DNA of 58,942 nt from Hallella bergensis DSM 17361. GTDB lineage: Bacteria; Bacteroidota; Bacteroidia; Bacteroidales; Bacteroidaceae. The position numbers were made by a program, and so were the translations under genes. The stretch covers positions 97,045 through 155,986 of the forward strand of contig NZ_GG704782.1 of assembly GCF_000160535.1 (NCBI RefSeq), read 5' to 3'. The notes below the pieces were generated by a model that was not told where the DNA came from, made no database searches, and worked only from the letters and a program-made list of their open reading frames with translations. Of the stretch, positions 9,488 to 18,067 are shown piece after piece; position 1 is the stretch's first letter; the number at the start of each line of letters is the position of its first letter.

Positions 9488-10388
9488 AGTCGTTGGGAGT
9501 AAAACGGTTGATATTCTTGTTGTTGAGATGATAGAGTATCACCTCGCTGTTGGCCTCCGGCCGCAGACTATCCACAGCCCGCCGGGCAGCCATGATATCA
9601 TCAAGTTCCGGCCGGCGCGTGGCTACGCTGTCGCCCTGCAATATGGGCAAATCGTCATCACCGTGCATAATGCCCACATATTTGCCATCGCGGAACAGCA
9701 CACGCCACGTGAATAGCGGGTAAGCGACGTTGAGGGGCAATTTGTATCGGGGCAAACTGTGCAGATAGGGTCTCACGTCTTTCATGTCGAGAATGGGCTT
9801 ATGGACGGAGAGTTGGGTGAAATCGCCGGTGTTGTACATCATCAGGGTGCCCTTGTCCACAGGCGGAACTTCGAGCGACAACTGGTGCAGCCGGATGGTG
9901 GCCGACAGTGTCAGTCCACGCTCATGGCAGAGGTCGCGCATGCGTCGAAGCATACTGAAATAGCGTTTCTGCGTGCTCATGGTCCAGTCGCAGTCTATCT
10001 GTATCTCCTTGATGCCCTTGATGTCGTGCGTTTCGTTCATCTGAAGAATACGGCGAAAAACCTGGTCGGCTATGTCATCAATGCTTCCCGCCCGGAAACG
10101 ATTGACAATAAACACCACGGGCACAATCTCCACACCTTGCGGCAGGGTGTCGGCAAAGGTGATTGTGGCATTGGGCATGGGGTGCATATCGTCGTCCGGG
10201 GTCACGTCGAAATATCTGACGTAGAGTTTTTTCACGTTGTGCAGGCGAAGGAAGGCACGCTCGGCAGAATCGAGTCGGAAAGTGGTGCGCCAGTAATACA
10301 TGCTGCGGGTGGCATCGTCGTTTGGTTGCCTGCCGCCACAGGCTGCAAGGAGCAAGATACAAAAGAGTGATGTCCAAAGTTTAGTCAT
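9462..10388 (-). CDS. Putative lipoprotein, possibly DUF3142-like
   Basis: The protein has 308 residues and starts at MTKLWTSLFCILLLAACGG, a lipoprotein signal with the lipobox LAAC and a GGAG ribosome-binding site just upstream; a longer frame to 10469 is unlikely. The strand-turn motifs KKLYVRYFDV and EIQIDCDWT suggest a TIM-barrel-like fold resembling DUF3142 proteins. That assignment is from memory of the pattern and is tentative. It heads a two-gene operon with the TPR-like gene, whose start lies inside its last codons. It is probably anchored to a membrane facing the periplasm or the surface. Function unknown. Confidence 0.75.
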   Translation of the reverse strand: MTKLWTSLFCILLLAACGGRQPNDDATRSMYYWRTTFRLDSAERAFLRLHNVKKLYVRYFDVTPDDDMHPMPNATITFADTLPQGVEIVPVVFIVNRFRAGSIDDIADQVFRRILQMNETHDIKGIKEIQIDCDWTMSTQKRYFSMLRRMRDLCHERGLTLSATIRLHQLSLEVPPVDKGTLMMYNTGDFTQLSVHKPILDMKDVRPYLHSLPRYKLPLNVAYPLFTWRVLFRDGKYVGIMHGDDDLPILQGDSVATRRPELDDIMAARRAVDSLRPEANSEVILYHLNNKNINRFTPNDYENIYQQH

Positions 10389-10405
10389 TCTCCGGGATTT
10401 TTGAA

Positions 10406-10436
10406 TAAAATTATAAAAATACTGACTAACAACAAA
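10406..10436 (-). promoter_or_regulatory. Probable promoter of the lipoprotein/TPR operon
   Basis: On the minus strand TTTG (10433-10436), a 19-bp spacer and TAATTTTA (10406-10413) fit the Bacteroidota promoter pattern with one mismatch in the -7 box. The leader would be short, about 10-15 nt. Confidence 0.5.
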
Positions 10437-10575
10437 AACAATGCGGACAAATATTGGCAAGGAAAGCAAAAAACATCATATTCGAGCCACGACACACGAG
10501 TCGCGGCATGAGGGGTATTTATTTCCGGCCAGCACTTTTATAGGTTTTCCCTCGCCTGTTTCCCAATCTTTTTCG

Positions 10576-10583
10576 TAACTTTG
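10576..10583 (+). promoter_or_regulatory. Probable -7 promoter box of ychF
   Basis: TAACTTTG matches TAnnTTTG exactly and lies 31 bp before the ychF start codon. No recognisable -33 TTTG is at the right distance. Confidence 0.55.
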
Positions 10584-10614
10584 CACGTTAGAATATAAAC
10601 GTTTATCATAAGCT

Positions 10615-11718
10615 ATGGCATTAAAATGTGGCATCGTAGGGCTCCCCAACGTGGGAAAGTCTACGCTTTTCAACTGTCTGTCGAGCGCCAAGGCACAGGC
10701 AGCCAACTTCCCTTTCTGTACGATTGAGCCTAATTTGGGTGTGATCACCGTTCCCGACGAGCGACTGACGAAGCTCGCCGAGATTGTGCATCCGGGGCGC
10801 ATCGTGCCTGCTACGTGCGAGATTGTGGACATCGCCGGACTGGTGAAAGGTGCTTCCAAAGGTGAAGGGCTGGGCAACAAGTTTCTCGGAAACATTCGCG
10901 AATGTGACGCTATCATCCACGTGATACGCTGTTTCGACGATGACAACGTGGTGCGCGAGGGCGGCATGGCGGTAGACCCCATTGCCGACAAGGAGATTAT
11001 CGACACCGAGCTTCAGCTGAAAGACCTTGAAACCATTGAGGGTCAGCTTGCCAAGACCGAGAAAGCCGCATCGGCAGGCAACAAGGATGCTAAGGTGCTG
11101 GTCACCGTGCTGAAAGCCTATAAGGAGGCTCTGGACCAAGGCAAAAACGCGCGCAGCGTGACTTTCGATACCAACGAGGAGGAAAAGGCAGCCCACGACC
11201 TGTTTTTGCTCACCACCAAACCCGTGCTCTATGTGTGCAATGTGGACGAGGTCAGTGCCAAGACCGGCAACGAATACAGCAAGAAGATTGAAGAAATGGC
11301 TCAAGCAGAAGGGGCTGAAGCCATGGTGATTGCTGCCAAGACGGAGGAAGACATTGCTTCGCTGGAGAGCTATGAGGACAAGAAACTGTTTCTCGATGAG
11401 CTGGGATTGGAGGAGAGTGGCGTAAACCGCCTCATTAAAAAGGCCTACAGTCTGCTCAACCTGCAGACCTTTATCACCGCCGGCGAAATGGAGGTGAAGG
11501 CCTGGACATTTCACAAGGGTTGGAAGGCTCCGCAGTGTGCAGGCGTGATCCACACCGACTTTGAAAAGGGATTTATCCGCGCTGAGGTCATCAAATACGA
11601 GGATTATCTGCACTACGGCTCTGAGGCGGCCATCCGCGAAGCCGGTAAACTCGGCATCGAAGGCAAGGACTATGTGGTGCAGGATGGCGACATCATGCAC
11701 TTTAGATTCAATGTTTAA
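10615..11718 (+). CDS. ychF: Obg-like ATPase YchF
   Basis: The 367-residue length is that of the family. It has the P-loop GLPNVGKST at about 8-16, the switch region DIAGLVKGASKGEGLGNKFL, an NVDE-type motif in YVCNVDE, and a C-terminal TGS domain (ITAGEMEVKAWTFHKGWKAP to the end). YchF is a cytosolic P-loop NTPase that prefers ATP over GTP, associates with ribosomes and affects the oxidative-stress response. It reads divergently from the lipoprotein gene. A 405-residue frame on the opposite strand is an artefact of codon bias. Confidence 0.96.
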   Translation: MALKCGIVGLPNVGKSTLFNCLSSAKAQAANFPFCTIEPNLGVITVPDERLTKLAEIVHPGRIVPATCEIVDIAGLVKGASKGEGLGNKFLGNIRECDAIIHVIRCFDDDNVVREGGMAVDPIADKEIIDTELQLKDLETIEGQLAKTEKAASAGNKDAKVLVTVLKAYKEALDQGKNARSVTFDTNEEEKAAHDLFLLTTKPVLYVCNVDEVSAKTGNEYSKKIEEMAQAEGAEAMVIAAKTEEDIASLESYEDKKLFLDELGLEESGVNRLIKKAYSLLNLQTFITAGEMEVKAWTFHKGWKAPQCAGVIHTDFEKGFIRAEVIKYEDYLHYGSEAAIREAGKLGIEGKDYVVQDGDIMHFRFNV

Positions 11719-11953
11719 CAATTCAAAATTCACAATTTTCAATTCACAATTAGGCCATTCGGCAACGAAAAAACAATTATGAATTGTCTCTCCGCACGGC
11801 TCATTGTGAATTATGAATTGTGAATTGTGAATTATCAAGCCCGCACGGCTAATTATGAATTGTGAATTGTGACGAGTTGATGAGCTTGCGAATAATTTTG
11901 AATTGTCCCAGCGTCAGCCTAATTATGAATTATGAATTATGAATTGTGAATTA
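11719..11953. repeat. Heptad AATTNTG array that runs into the lgt start
   Basis: The interval is made largely of AATTATG, AATTGTG and CACAATT words separated by short GC-richer cores: CCGCACGGCT near 11795 and 11845, GACGAGTTGATGAGCTTGCG near 11872, and a related core near 11906-11919. Three consecutive AATTATG words put ATG triplets at 11925, 11932 and 11939, each in a different reading frame; only 11939 is in frame with lgt. Confidence 0.8.
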
Positions 11954-12793
11954 CTTTACATTGTTTGGAACCCCAGCGAAGTGATGTTCCACATCGGGAG
12001 CTTCGGCATCCGGTGGTATTCCATGTGTTGGCTCATGGGGCTTTTGCTCGGCTATCTGCTCATGCATCGCCTCTATAAGGAACAAAAGATTGCCGAAGAA
12101 AAGTTTGAGCCGCTCTTCCTGTATATCTTTGTGAGCGTGCTCATCGGTGCCCGTCTGGGTCACTGTTTGTTCTACCAGCCCGAATATTTCCTCTCCTCGT
12201 GGGATCATTTCGTCGAAATGATTATCCCCATGCGCCACTTGGCCGACGGCTCCTGGAAGTTTGTGGGCTACGAGGGATTGGCCTCGCACGGCGGAGTGAT
12301 CGGTATGCTCATTGCCATTTGGCTCTACAGCCGCAACACGAAAGTGCCGGTGTGGGTGGTGCTCGACAATATGGGTATCTGCTCCTGCATCACAGCGACG
12401 TTCATCCGACTGGGAAACCTGATGAATTCCGAGATTATCGGCAAGGTGACCGATGTGCCATGGGCGTTCATTTTCCAACGCGTGGACCAATATCCGCGCC
12501 ATCCGGGCCAACTCTATGAGGCCCTCTCGTATGCCCTATTCTTCTTCATCATCTACGGCGTATACCGCAGAAAACGCGAGAAGGTGGGCACGGGCTATTT
12601 CTTCGGACTTTGCATCGCATTGGTGTTTGTGGCTCGTTTCCTCATCGAATACACCAAAGACATTCAGGTGGACTTCGAGTCTGGCATGCTTCTTGACATG
12701 GGGCAGCTACTCTCCATTCCTTTCATCATTCTCGGCATCGCCACGATGATAGGTGGAAAATGGATGGGAAAACTCGGTGCAAGGGTGGACTGA
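11939..12793 (+). CDS. lgt: Phosphatidylglycerol:prolipoprotein diacylglyceryl transferase
   Basis: The protein has 284 residues. Lgt moves diacylglycerol from phosphatidylglycerol to the lipobox cysteine of prelipoproteins in the inner membrane. The family signature RLGNLMNSEIIG is present, as are the seven-helix layout and RHPGQLYEAL near the middle. The start is set by a heptad repeat (ATG at 11939). The next in-frame ATG (11984) would remove the conserved YIVWNP stretch found at the N-terminus of Bacteroidota Lgt. Several lipoproteins in this window are expected substrates. Confidence 0.94.
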   Translation: MNCELLYIVWNPSEVMFHIGSFGIRWYSMCWLMGLLLGYLLMHRLYKEQKIAEEKFEPLFLYIFVSVLIGARLGHCLFYQPEYFLSSWDHFVEMIIPMRHLADGSWKFVGYEGLASHGGVIGMLIAIWLYSRNTKVPVWVVLDNMGICSCITATFIRLGNLMNSEIIGKVTDVPWAFIFQRVDQYPRHPGQLYEALSYALFFFIIYGVYRRKREKVGTGYFFGLCIALVFVARFLIEYTKDIQVDFESGMLLDMGQLLSIPFIILGIATMIGGKWMGKLGARVD

Positions 12794-12812
12794 CCTACCC
12801 ATAGGACATGAG

Positions 12813-12861
12813 AAAAGGGATATAACGTAATCCAAAGATTGGCTTTCGTTATATCCCTTTT
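12813..12861. terminator. Terminator between lgt and the DUF4252 gene
   Basis: The arms AAAAGGGATATAACG (12813-12827) and CGTTATATCCCTTTT (12847-12861) pair perfectly over 15 bp around a 19-nt loop. The A-tract on one side and T-tract on the other allow it to serve both converging genes. Confidence 0.85.
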
Positions 12862-12906
12862 CCATGTTGGGTGACGCACGGCATTCGCCGCCCCACCCGA
12901 TGTCTA

Positions 12907-13356
12907 TCAATCGGTTATCGCCCGGATATCCTGCAAGGTAATATCGCCCACGATACTGATAATTTGCAGTTCGCCCTGCTCAGTGTTGTAAAGCACATAT
13001 TCGTATTTTCCCTTGCCCAATGATCGCATGTAGATCACTGTGATTTGACCTTGCTCCTTATAGCGCATGGCCTCTTCCCAGGGTTTCTTGCCATAGATAG
13101 CGAGCGCATCTTTGGATATCTTGGAGATGAGTGCCGAACGTTCACATGACAACACCTGAAGGTTATCAATCTTCGATGCTATCTGCTTGATGTTGCGGTT
13201 GCCCACACTGATATTGGGCATCATGCGCAACATGGACTTCGACACGACAACGGTGCTTACACCTTTGGTGTCTTCATATTTCTTGAATAAGGAGTTCTGG
13301 GCATGTCCCATGGCACAAAGGACAGTCATGAGAAGGATGAAAATGGATCTTTTCAT
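12907..13356 (-). CDS. DUF4252 domain-containing exported protein
   Basis: The protein has 149 residues with a cleavable signal peptide (MKRSIFILLMTVLCAMGHAQ). The remainder fits DUF4252: an N-terminal FKKYEDTKGVSTVVVSKSML stretch and a C-terminal EYVLYNTEQGELQIISIVGD. It is the last gene of a three-gene operon behind an ECF sigma factor and a one-helix membrane protein, an arrangement common in Bacteroidota. Its start overlaps the preceding stop by 4 bp. Function unknown; probably a periplasmic target or sensor within the sigma circuit. Confidence 0.85.
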   Translation of the reverse strand: MKRSIFILLMTVLCAMGHAQNSLFKKYEDTKGVSTVVVSKSMLRMMPNISVGNRNIKQIASKIDNLQVLSCERSALISKISKDALAIYGKKPWEEAMRYKEQGQITVIYMRSLGKGKYEYVLYNTEQGELQIISIVGDITLQDIRAITD

Positions 13357-13865
13357 TGTCTTTTGGTGGTTTCGGTTTGATTTATTTTGTTAAGCCCTTT
13401 GTTGATGGCGATGGAGAATTTCGTGAGTGCACGCTCGGTCTCTCCGGCCGCATCGGTGGGGTTGTCGTATGTTTCCCTGAGATTGTTGACGTATGGACGT
13501 GCCGTGGTTGGCCGGTTATTGAGATAAGTACCCAAGGTAAAAAGCAACATCAAACTGGCCGCCACGCCCGCTATCCAGCGCAGACTGACCACGCGAGACT
13601 GGCGCGATACGCTTTTCTCCACCATGTTCCAACGGTCTATATCCTTGTCCAGACGAGCTTCAAGTCCCTCGGGCACATCGACCTGACCATTGAAGAGCTC
13701 ACTGAAAAGCTGTTTGTCGGTTTCTAAGTCGCGGGGCGTATCAGCGGTCTGGAAGAATTTTTTGAGCATAGACTCCTCCCATGCCGTGGTCTCAGCATGA
13801 TAGAATTTTCCGAGCAAATGTCTTGCTTCTTCAGTTGTCATAGTGGTAACGTTTGTATTAATCAT
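13353..13865 (-). CDS. Probable anti-sigma-like single-pass membrane protein
   Basis: The protein has 170 residues. A cytoplasmic N-terminal part of about 95 residues is followed by one hydrophobic helix (WIAGVAASLMLLFTLGTYL) and a short periplasmic tail. It overlaps the upstream ECF sigma gene by 4 bp (ATGA) and the downstream DUF4252 gene by 4 bp. Position and topology suggest it binds and restrains the sigma factor. It lacks the zinc-binding motif of classical ZAS anti-sigma proteins and resembles no family I can name. Confidence 0.7.
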   Translation of the reverse strand: MINTNVTTMTTEEARHLLGKFYHAETTAWEESMLKKFFQTADTPRDLETDKQLFSELFNGQVDVPEGLEARLDKDIDRWNMVEKSVSRQSRVVSLRWIAGVAASLMLLFTLGTYLNNRPTTARPYVNNLRETYDNPTDAAGETERALTKFSIAINKGLNKINQTETTKRQ

Positions 13866-14362
13866 GTTCTAATGCCCTTTAATTTCTCTCTGACAGCCTT
13901 TCGTGCCCTACTCAGGGCTACTCTTATGTTCACCGCATTAAGCCTCGTGTGTTGCTCTATTTCCTCGTATGTGAGGTCGTTGATGTCGTGAAGTGTGATG
14001 ATCAGCTGTTGCCTTTCGGGTAATTCCCTAATGATTTCAAGCACCATGGAGGCTTCCTGCTTGGTTGCCAGTTCATCGCTGGCATCGTACTCAGTGCGCA
14101 TCTGATGGTCGGCCGGCTCCTCATCGTTTTCTTTCAACCGCTTCTTGCGGTGCTGATCATAGAAGAGATTGCGCATGGTGGTCACGGCAAAGGCTGCCGC
14201 ATTGTCGGGAACCGTAAGTTTGTCGCGCTTCGTCCACAGTCGCATCATCGCGTCCTGGACGAGGTCTTCGGCTGCCTGCTGATTGCCGGTCAATCGCCAT
14301 GCCGTCGCATACATACGACGATGACAGGGTAGAAAGATCTGTTTGAATTCGGAGGCATCCAT
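13862..14362 (-). CDS. RNA polymerase sigma factor, ECF subfamily
   Basis: The protein has 166 residues. Region 2 includes TAWRLTGNQQAAEDLVQDAM and region 4 holds LPERQQLIITLHDINDLTYE with a helix-turn-helix in NAVNIRVALSRARKAVREKL. ECF sigma factors direct RNA polymerase to stress or envelope regulons. The two genes downstream overlap by 4 bp each and are likely an anti-sigma-like protein and a DUF4252 protein. An ECF-like promoter pattern upstream suggests self-regulation. The inducing signal is unknown. Confidence 0.92.
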   Translation of the reverse strand: MDASEFKQIFLPCHRRMYATAWRLTGNQQAAEDLVQDAMMRLWTKRDKLTVPDNAAAFAVTTMRNLFYDQHRKKRLKENDEEPADHQMRTEYDASDELATKQEASMVLEIIRELPERQQLIITLHDINDLTYEEIEQHTRLNAVNIRVALSRARKAVREKLKGIRT

Positions 14363-14377
14363 CGCTGTTCTATTTGT

Positions 14378-14405
14378 TTAGACGTAACCTTGTGGGTTTT
14401 GTTAC
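14378..14405 (-). promoter_or_regulatory. Possible ECF-type autoregulatory promoter
   Basis: On the minus strand GTAAC (14401-14405) and CGTCTAA (14378-14384) are separated by 16 bp, resembling the AAC / CGTC pattern of many ECF promoters. It lies just upstream of the ECF sigma gene. The match is short and could be chance. Confidence 0.35.
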
Positions 14406-15409
14406 ATCGAAAGTTGTTGAATTGGTTTCGCCTGAACACATTCCATGTTCTTTTCCAGCTGTGCTGTGCTGCTGGCCCCAACCAAGACACTCGTCACACC
14501 GGGCTGTTGGAGAATCCAGGCCAGTGCCATTCCGGCTAAGGATTCACCCCTTTCTGTTGCCGTTTGGTTGAGTTTTTGGAGATAATCAAGGAGTTCAGGC
14601 GTTAGTTTATCTTGGGTGAGAAACTGTCCCCGAGCCATTCGGGAATCACTGGGAATGCCATTCAGGTAACGGTCGGTGAGCAGACCCTGTGCCAATGGTG
14701 AAAAGCTGATGAAGCCGATGCCATGCTCCCGGCAATAGTCGAGTGTGCCCTTGTTGATGGGTTCACGGTCGAGGAGGTTGAGTCTATCCTGGAAAATGAG
14801 CAACGGTACGTCGTGGGCACGTAAGTATTCGTCAGCCTTTTGCAAGGCCTCTAATGGCCAGCGCGAGATTCCCACATAGAGCGCCTTGCCCTGACGGACA
14901 ATATCGACAAGGGCTTGCAGGGTTTCTTCCAATGGGGTTTCGGGGTCGAAACGATGACTATAGAACAAGTCGACATAGTCAAGGTGCATTCTCCGGAGAC
15001 TCTGTTCAAGGCTTGCCATGAGGTATTTGCGTGAACCCCAGTTGCCATACGGTCCCGGCCACATGTCGTAGCCGGCCTTGGTGGATATAAAAAGCTCATC
15101 TCTGTAGGGGCGGAAGTCATCATCCATGAGCCGACCCATGGTTTCCTCAGCCGACCCATACGGTGGGCCGTAGTTATTGGCGAGGTCGAAATGCGTAATG
15201 CCATGGTCGAAAGCATAATGCGTGATGGCTCTGGAACGCTCGTAAGCATCCACTCCTCCAAAGTTGTGCCAAAAACCAAGGCTCACCTTGGGCAACTTGA
15301 CGCCCGACCGTCCACAGCGGTTATAGAGCTTGTCGGCATCATCATAGCGCGACTCTGAAGGCAAATACGTGCCCTTGAGATCTATTTCTTTTATCGTTCT
15401 TTCGTGCAT
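14402..15409 (-). CDS. Aldo/keto reductase, L-glyceraldehyde 3-phosphate reductase-like
   Basis: The protein has 335 residues with the aldo/keto reductase barrel and NADPH site. It shows the YghZ subgroup pattern: RCGRSGVKLPKVSLGFWHNF at about 31-50, the catalytic Tyr in NNYGPPYGSAE, Lys in STKAGYDMWPGPYG, and His in FYSHRFDP. YghZ-type enzymes reduce L-glyceraldehyde 3-phosphate and related aldehydes, including methylglyoxal, in the cytosol. It sits alone between the ECF operon and ispG with short gaps. The true substrate cannot be decided from sequence. Confidence 0.9.
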   Translation of the reverse strand: MHERTIKEIDLKGTYLPSESRYDDADKLYNRCGRSGVKLPKVSLGFWHNFGGVDAYERSRAITHYAFDHGITHFDLANNYGPPYGSAEETMGRLMDDDFRPYRDELFISTKAGYDMWPGPYGNWGSRKYLMASLEQSLRRMHLDYVDLFYSHRFDPETPLEETLQALVDIVRQGKALYVGISRWPLEALQKADEYLRAHDVPLLIFQDRLNLLDREPINKGTLDYCREHGIGFISFSPLAQGLLTDRYLNGIPSDSRMARGQFLTQDKLTPELLDYLQKLNQTATERGESLAGMALAWILQQPGVTSVLVGASSTAQLEKNMECVQAKPIQQLSM

Positions 15410-15498
15410 AGCATGGGATGGTTGCAGCTGTCCGGATCGACAGCGAGGTTATTTTCTATGGGGTTATTGGGTCTGTACGCCTTCCGGCTTCGGTCGCC

Positions 15499-17433
15499 CT
15501 ACTCCTTTTTTCGGTCGTCACGAATGAGTTTCAACAGGCGATCCACGGCATCTTCCTCGGGAATATTATGCTCCACACATTCCTGCTTGCGGTATAACGA
15601 CACCTTCCCGGGTCCGGCTCCGACATAGCCATAGTCGGCATCAGCCATCTCGCCGGGACCGTTGACAATGCATCCCATGATGCCAATCTTCAGCCCTTTC
15701 AACTCTTTTGTGGCCTCTTTAATCCTGGCTATCGTCGTGCGCAAGTCATAAAGGGTGCGCCCACAACCCGGACAACTGATGTATTCGGTACGTGTCGTGC
15801 GAAGTCGGCCGGCCTGAAGAATGCCGAAAGCGGTTTCCTCGATTTCCTCATCAGCGATTCTTCCATCGTTCATCAACCAGATACCGTCGGTCAGTCCGTC
15901 CATCATCAGCGCGCCCATATCGGCTGCCGATTGCAACTGGAACTCATCCTTATCGTTCAACCGGTACATTTGGGCAAAGACAACCGGATTTCTCACGCCT
16001 GCCGTCATCATCTCATGCACCAGCGCACGCTGCTCGCCAAGCCTGTTCTGGTGGTTGCTTGTGCTAATCACCACGACCTCAGGATGGGCTTTCAAACAAG
16101 AAATATACTCCTCCACAGGCGTTCCGAACTGGACAACCAAGAACTTGATATCGGCTTTAACCATTCCGATAAACGGCATGGCAGTAACGGGGAAGATAGG
16201 GAACATCGCCATTTCCGGCCTTCCTCCTCCGGAAATAGAAGCTTCCTCCCGATCGTTTAGAGTCGAAGACGAAGTTTGCATCCGTTTGATATAAAGCTGA
16301 TAATCGACAATATACTTTTGTCCCGGCTTGGGATTTACGGGTTCTTTCCCACCCACATAGATATAGTCTGCTGTCGGTTTCTGTTCCATCATGCCGTCAG
16401 CGGAATCCGGAGAAGAATGGGATTCTTCCTGTCGGTCGCTCACAATCACCACCGGAGCCTGCTCCCCTCCGATATTACCAACCGGATTAGTCGGTCTCCG
16501 GGTGGGATGAAGCCAGTCGAATCCGGCATATGCCTGTCCGGGGATAACCAGTTGTCCGGCCTTCCTGCCAATATAATCCACAAGATGCCGAGCCACAGGG
16601 ATCTCATCTTCAGGCTCTTCCGAGAGCGACACACGAATGGTATCGCCAATGCCGTCAGCCAGCAAGGCTCCTATTCCCACGGCACTTTTGATGCGGCCGT
16701 CTTCGCCCTCGCCAGCCTCCGTCACTCCCAAATGGAGCGGATAGTGCATATCTTCTTCTTCCATCTTGCCGACAAGAAGCCGCACCGATTGCACCATCAC
16801 GACTGTATTGCTCGACTTAATGGATATCACAACATCGTCGAAGTGCTGCGTTTTGCAGATACGCAGGAATTCCAAACAGCTCTCCACAATTCCCTCGGGC
16901 GTGTCGCCATAGCGATTGCGGATGCGGTCGGACAGCGAACCATGGTTCACGCCAATGCGGATAGCCGTATGGTTCGCCTTGCAAATATTGAGGAAGGGCA
17001 CGAAACGCTCTTCTATCTTCTTGAGTTCACGCGCATATTCCTCATCCGTATATTCCTGCCGGATGAATTTCCGAGCCGGATCCACATAGTTTCCAGGATT
17101 GATGCGCACTTTCTCGGCATAGCAGGCAGCCACGTCAGCCACCTTGGGATTGAAATGAACATCGGCCACCAACGGTGTGGAGAAACCCGCTTGGCGCAGG
17201 GCTGCATTGATATTTCTCAGATTCTCAGCCTCGCGAATGCCTTGCGTGGTGAGTCTCACAAGTTCTCCGCCGGCCTTGATGATTCGCTCCGCCTGCGCCA
17301 CACATGCCTCGGTGTCGTTGGTGTTGGTCGTTGTCATCGACTGTATGCGCACCGGATTGTCGCCCCCCATGTCGATAGCACCGACGTGGACGACCGAAGA
17401 GGAGCGACGACGATAATTAAACAGGTCTATCAT
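15499..17433 (-). CDS. ispG: 4-hydroxy-3-methylbut-2-enyl diphosphate synthase, long form
   Basis: IspG is an Fe-S enzyme of the non-mevalonate isoprenoid pathway, turning MEcPP into HMBPP. The 644 residues are far above the ~370 of the E. coli enzyme. As in other Bacteroidota and plants, an extra central domain lies between the TIM barrel and the Fe-S domain. The barrel starts with GAIDMGGDNPVRIQSMTTTN. The Fe-S cysteines appear in SCPGCGRT and GCIVNGPGE near the C-terminus. The gene is followed by a 58-bp gap and purE upstream on the same strand, suggesting one operon. A 414-residue antisense frame is not a gene. Confidence 0.95.
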   Translation of the reverse strand: MIDLFNYRRRSSSVVHVGAIDMGGDNPVRIQSMTTTNTNDTEACVAQAERIIKAGGELVRLTTQGIREAENLRNINAALRQAGFSTPLVADVHFNPKVADVAACYAEKVRINPGNYVDPARKFIRQEYTDEEYARELKKIEERFVPFLNICKANHTAIRIGVNHGSLSDRIRNRYGDTPEGIVESCLEFLRICKTQHFDDVVISIKSSNTVVMVQSVRLLVGKMEEEDMHYPLHLGVTEAGEGEDGRIKSAVGIGALLADGIGDTIRVSLSEEPEDEIPVARHLVDYIGRKAGQLVIPGQAYAGFDWLHPTRRPTNPVGNIGGEQAPVVIVSDRQEESHSSPDSADGMMEQKPTADYIYVGGKEPVNPKPGQKYIVDYQLYIKRMQTSSSTLNDREEASISGGGRPEMAMFPIFPVTAMPFIGMVKADIKFLVVQFGTPVEEYISCLKAHPEVVVISTSNHQNRLGEQRALVHEMMTAGVRNPVVFAQMYRLNDKDEFQLQSAADMGALMMDGLTDGIWLMNDGRIADEEIEETAFGILQAGRLRTTRTEYISCPGCGRTLYDLRTTIARIKEATKELKGLKIGIMGCIVNGPGEMADADYGYVGAGPGKVSLYRKQECVEHNIPEEDAVDRLLKLIRDDRKKE

Positions 17434-17491
17434 TCTATTGTTTTGAAAACAGGGAAGAAGGGTGTTGCCGCAACCACCTCTCCCCTACCCT

Positions 17492-18001
17492 TTAGTTACA
17501 CTTGTACTCATAGTCCTTGATGGCAGCCAAATCGGCATTTGCCTTCGTGATCTTGCTGCCCAGTCCGGCCTTCCAGGCCTCTACTTTTGCAGCGATCTCA
17601 TCATCGCCAAGGGCAATCATTTCAGCAGCGAGGATGGCCGCATTCTGTGCGCCGTTCACGCCAACCGTAGCCACAGGAATGCCCGGTGGCATCTGAATGA
17701 TGCTCAACATGGCATCAAGGCCATCGAGCATACCCTTGATGGGCACGCCAATCACAGGCAGGGGGGTAGATGCTGCAATAACACCCGGCAGGGCAGCAGC
17801 CATTCCGGCACCGGCAATAATCACCTTGATGCCGCGCCCTTTGGCTTGTTTTGCAAAATTCTCCACCTCATCCGGCGTGCGGTGCGCTGACAGGGCATTG
17901 AGCTCAAAAGGTATCTTCTGATCATTCAACCACTTACAAGCCTTTTCCATAACGGGCAGGTCGCTTGTAGAACCCATGATAATACTAATAATTGGTTTCA
18001 T
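17492..18001 (-). CDS. purE: N5-carboxyaminoimidazole ribonucleotide mutase
   Basis: The 169-residue length fits class I PurE. The N-terminal [15 protein letters not shown] holds the substrate-binding Ser-Asp, SAHRTPDEV carries the catalytic His region, and [17 protein letters not shown] and [17 protein letters not shown] complete the family pattern. It rearranges N5-CAIR to CAIR in purine synthesis, in the cytosol. PurK is not in the window. It lies between ispG and the PAP2-like gene on the same strand. Confidence 0.96.
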   Translation of the reverse strand: MKPIISIIMGSTSDLPVMEKACKWLNDQKIPFELNALSAHRTPDEVENFAKQAKGRGIKVIIAGAGMAAALPGVIAASTPLPVIGVPIKGMLDGLDAMLSIIQMPPGIPVATVGVNGAQNAAILAAEMIALGDDEIAAKVEAWKAGLGSKITKANADLAAIKDYEYKCN

Positions 18002-18067
18002 ATTTTATGTTGTTATAACATGATTCTAAATGAACAGGAAGGACGGTTTCGGTTTGCGATTCCATTT

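Noticed and set aside
10621..11838. A 405-residue open frame on the minus strand opposite ychF
   Set aside because: It is the mirror of a highly conserved gene, begins in a heptad repeat and has no recognisable domain.
16276..17520. A 414-residue plus-strand open frame opposite ispG
   Set aside because: It lies wholly antisense to a certain gene, and its composition is that of a shadow frame.
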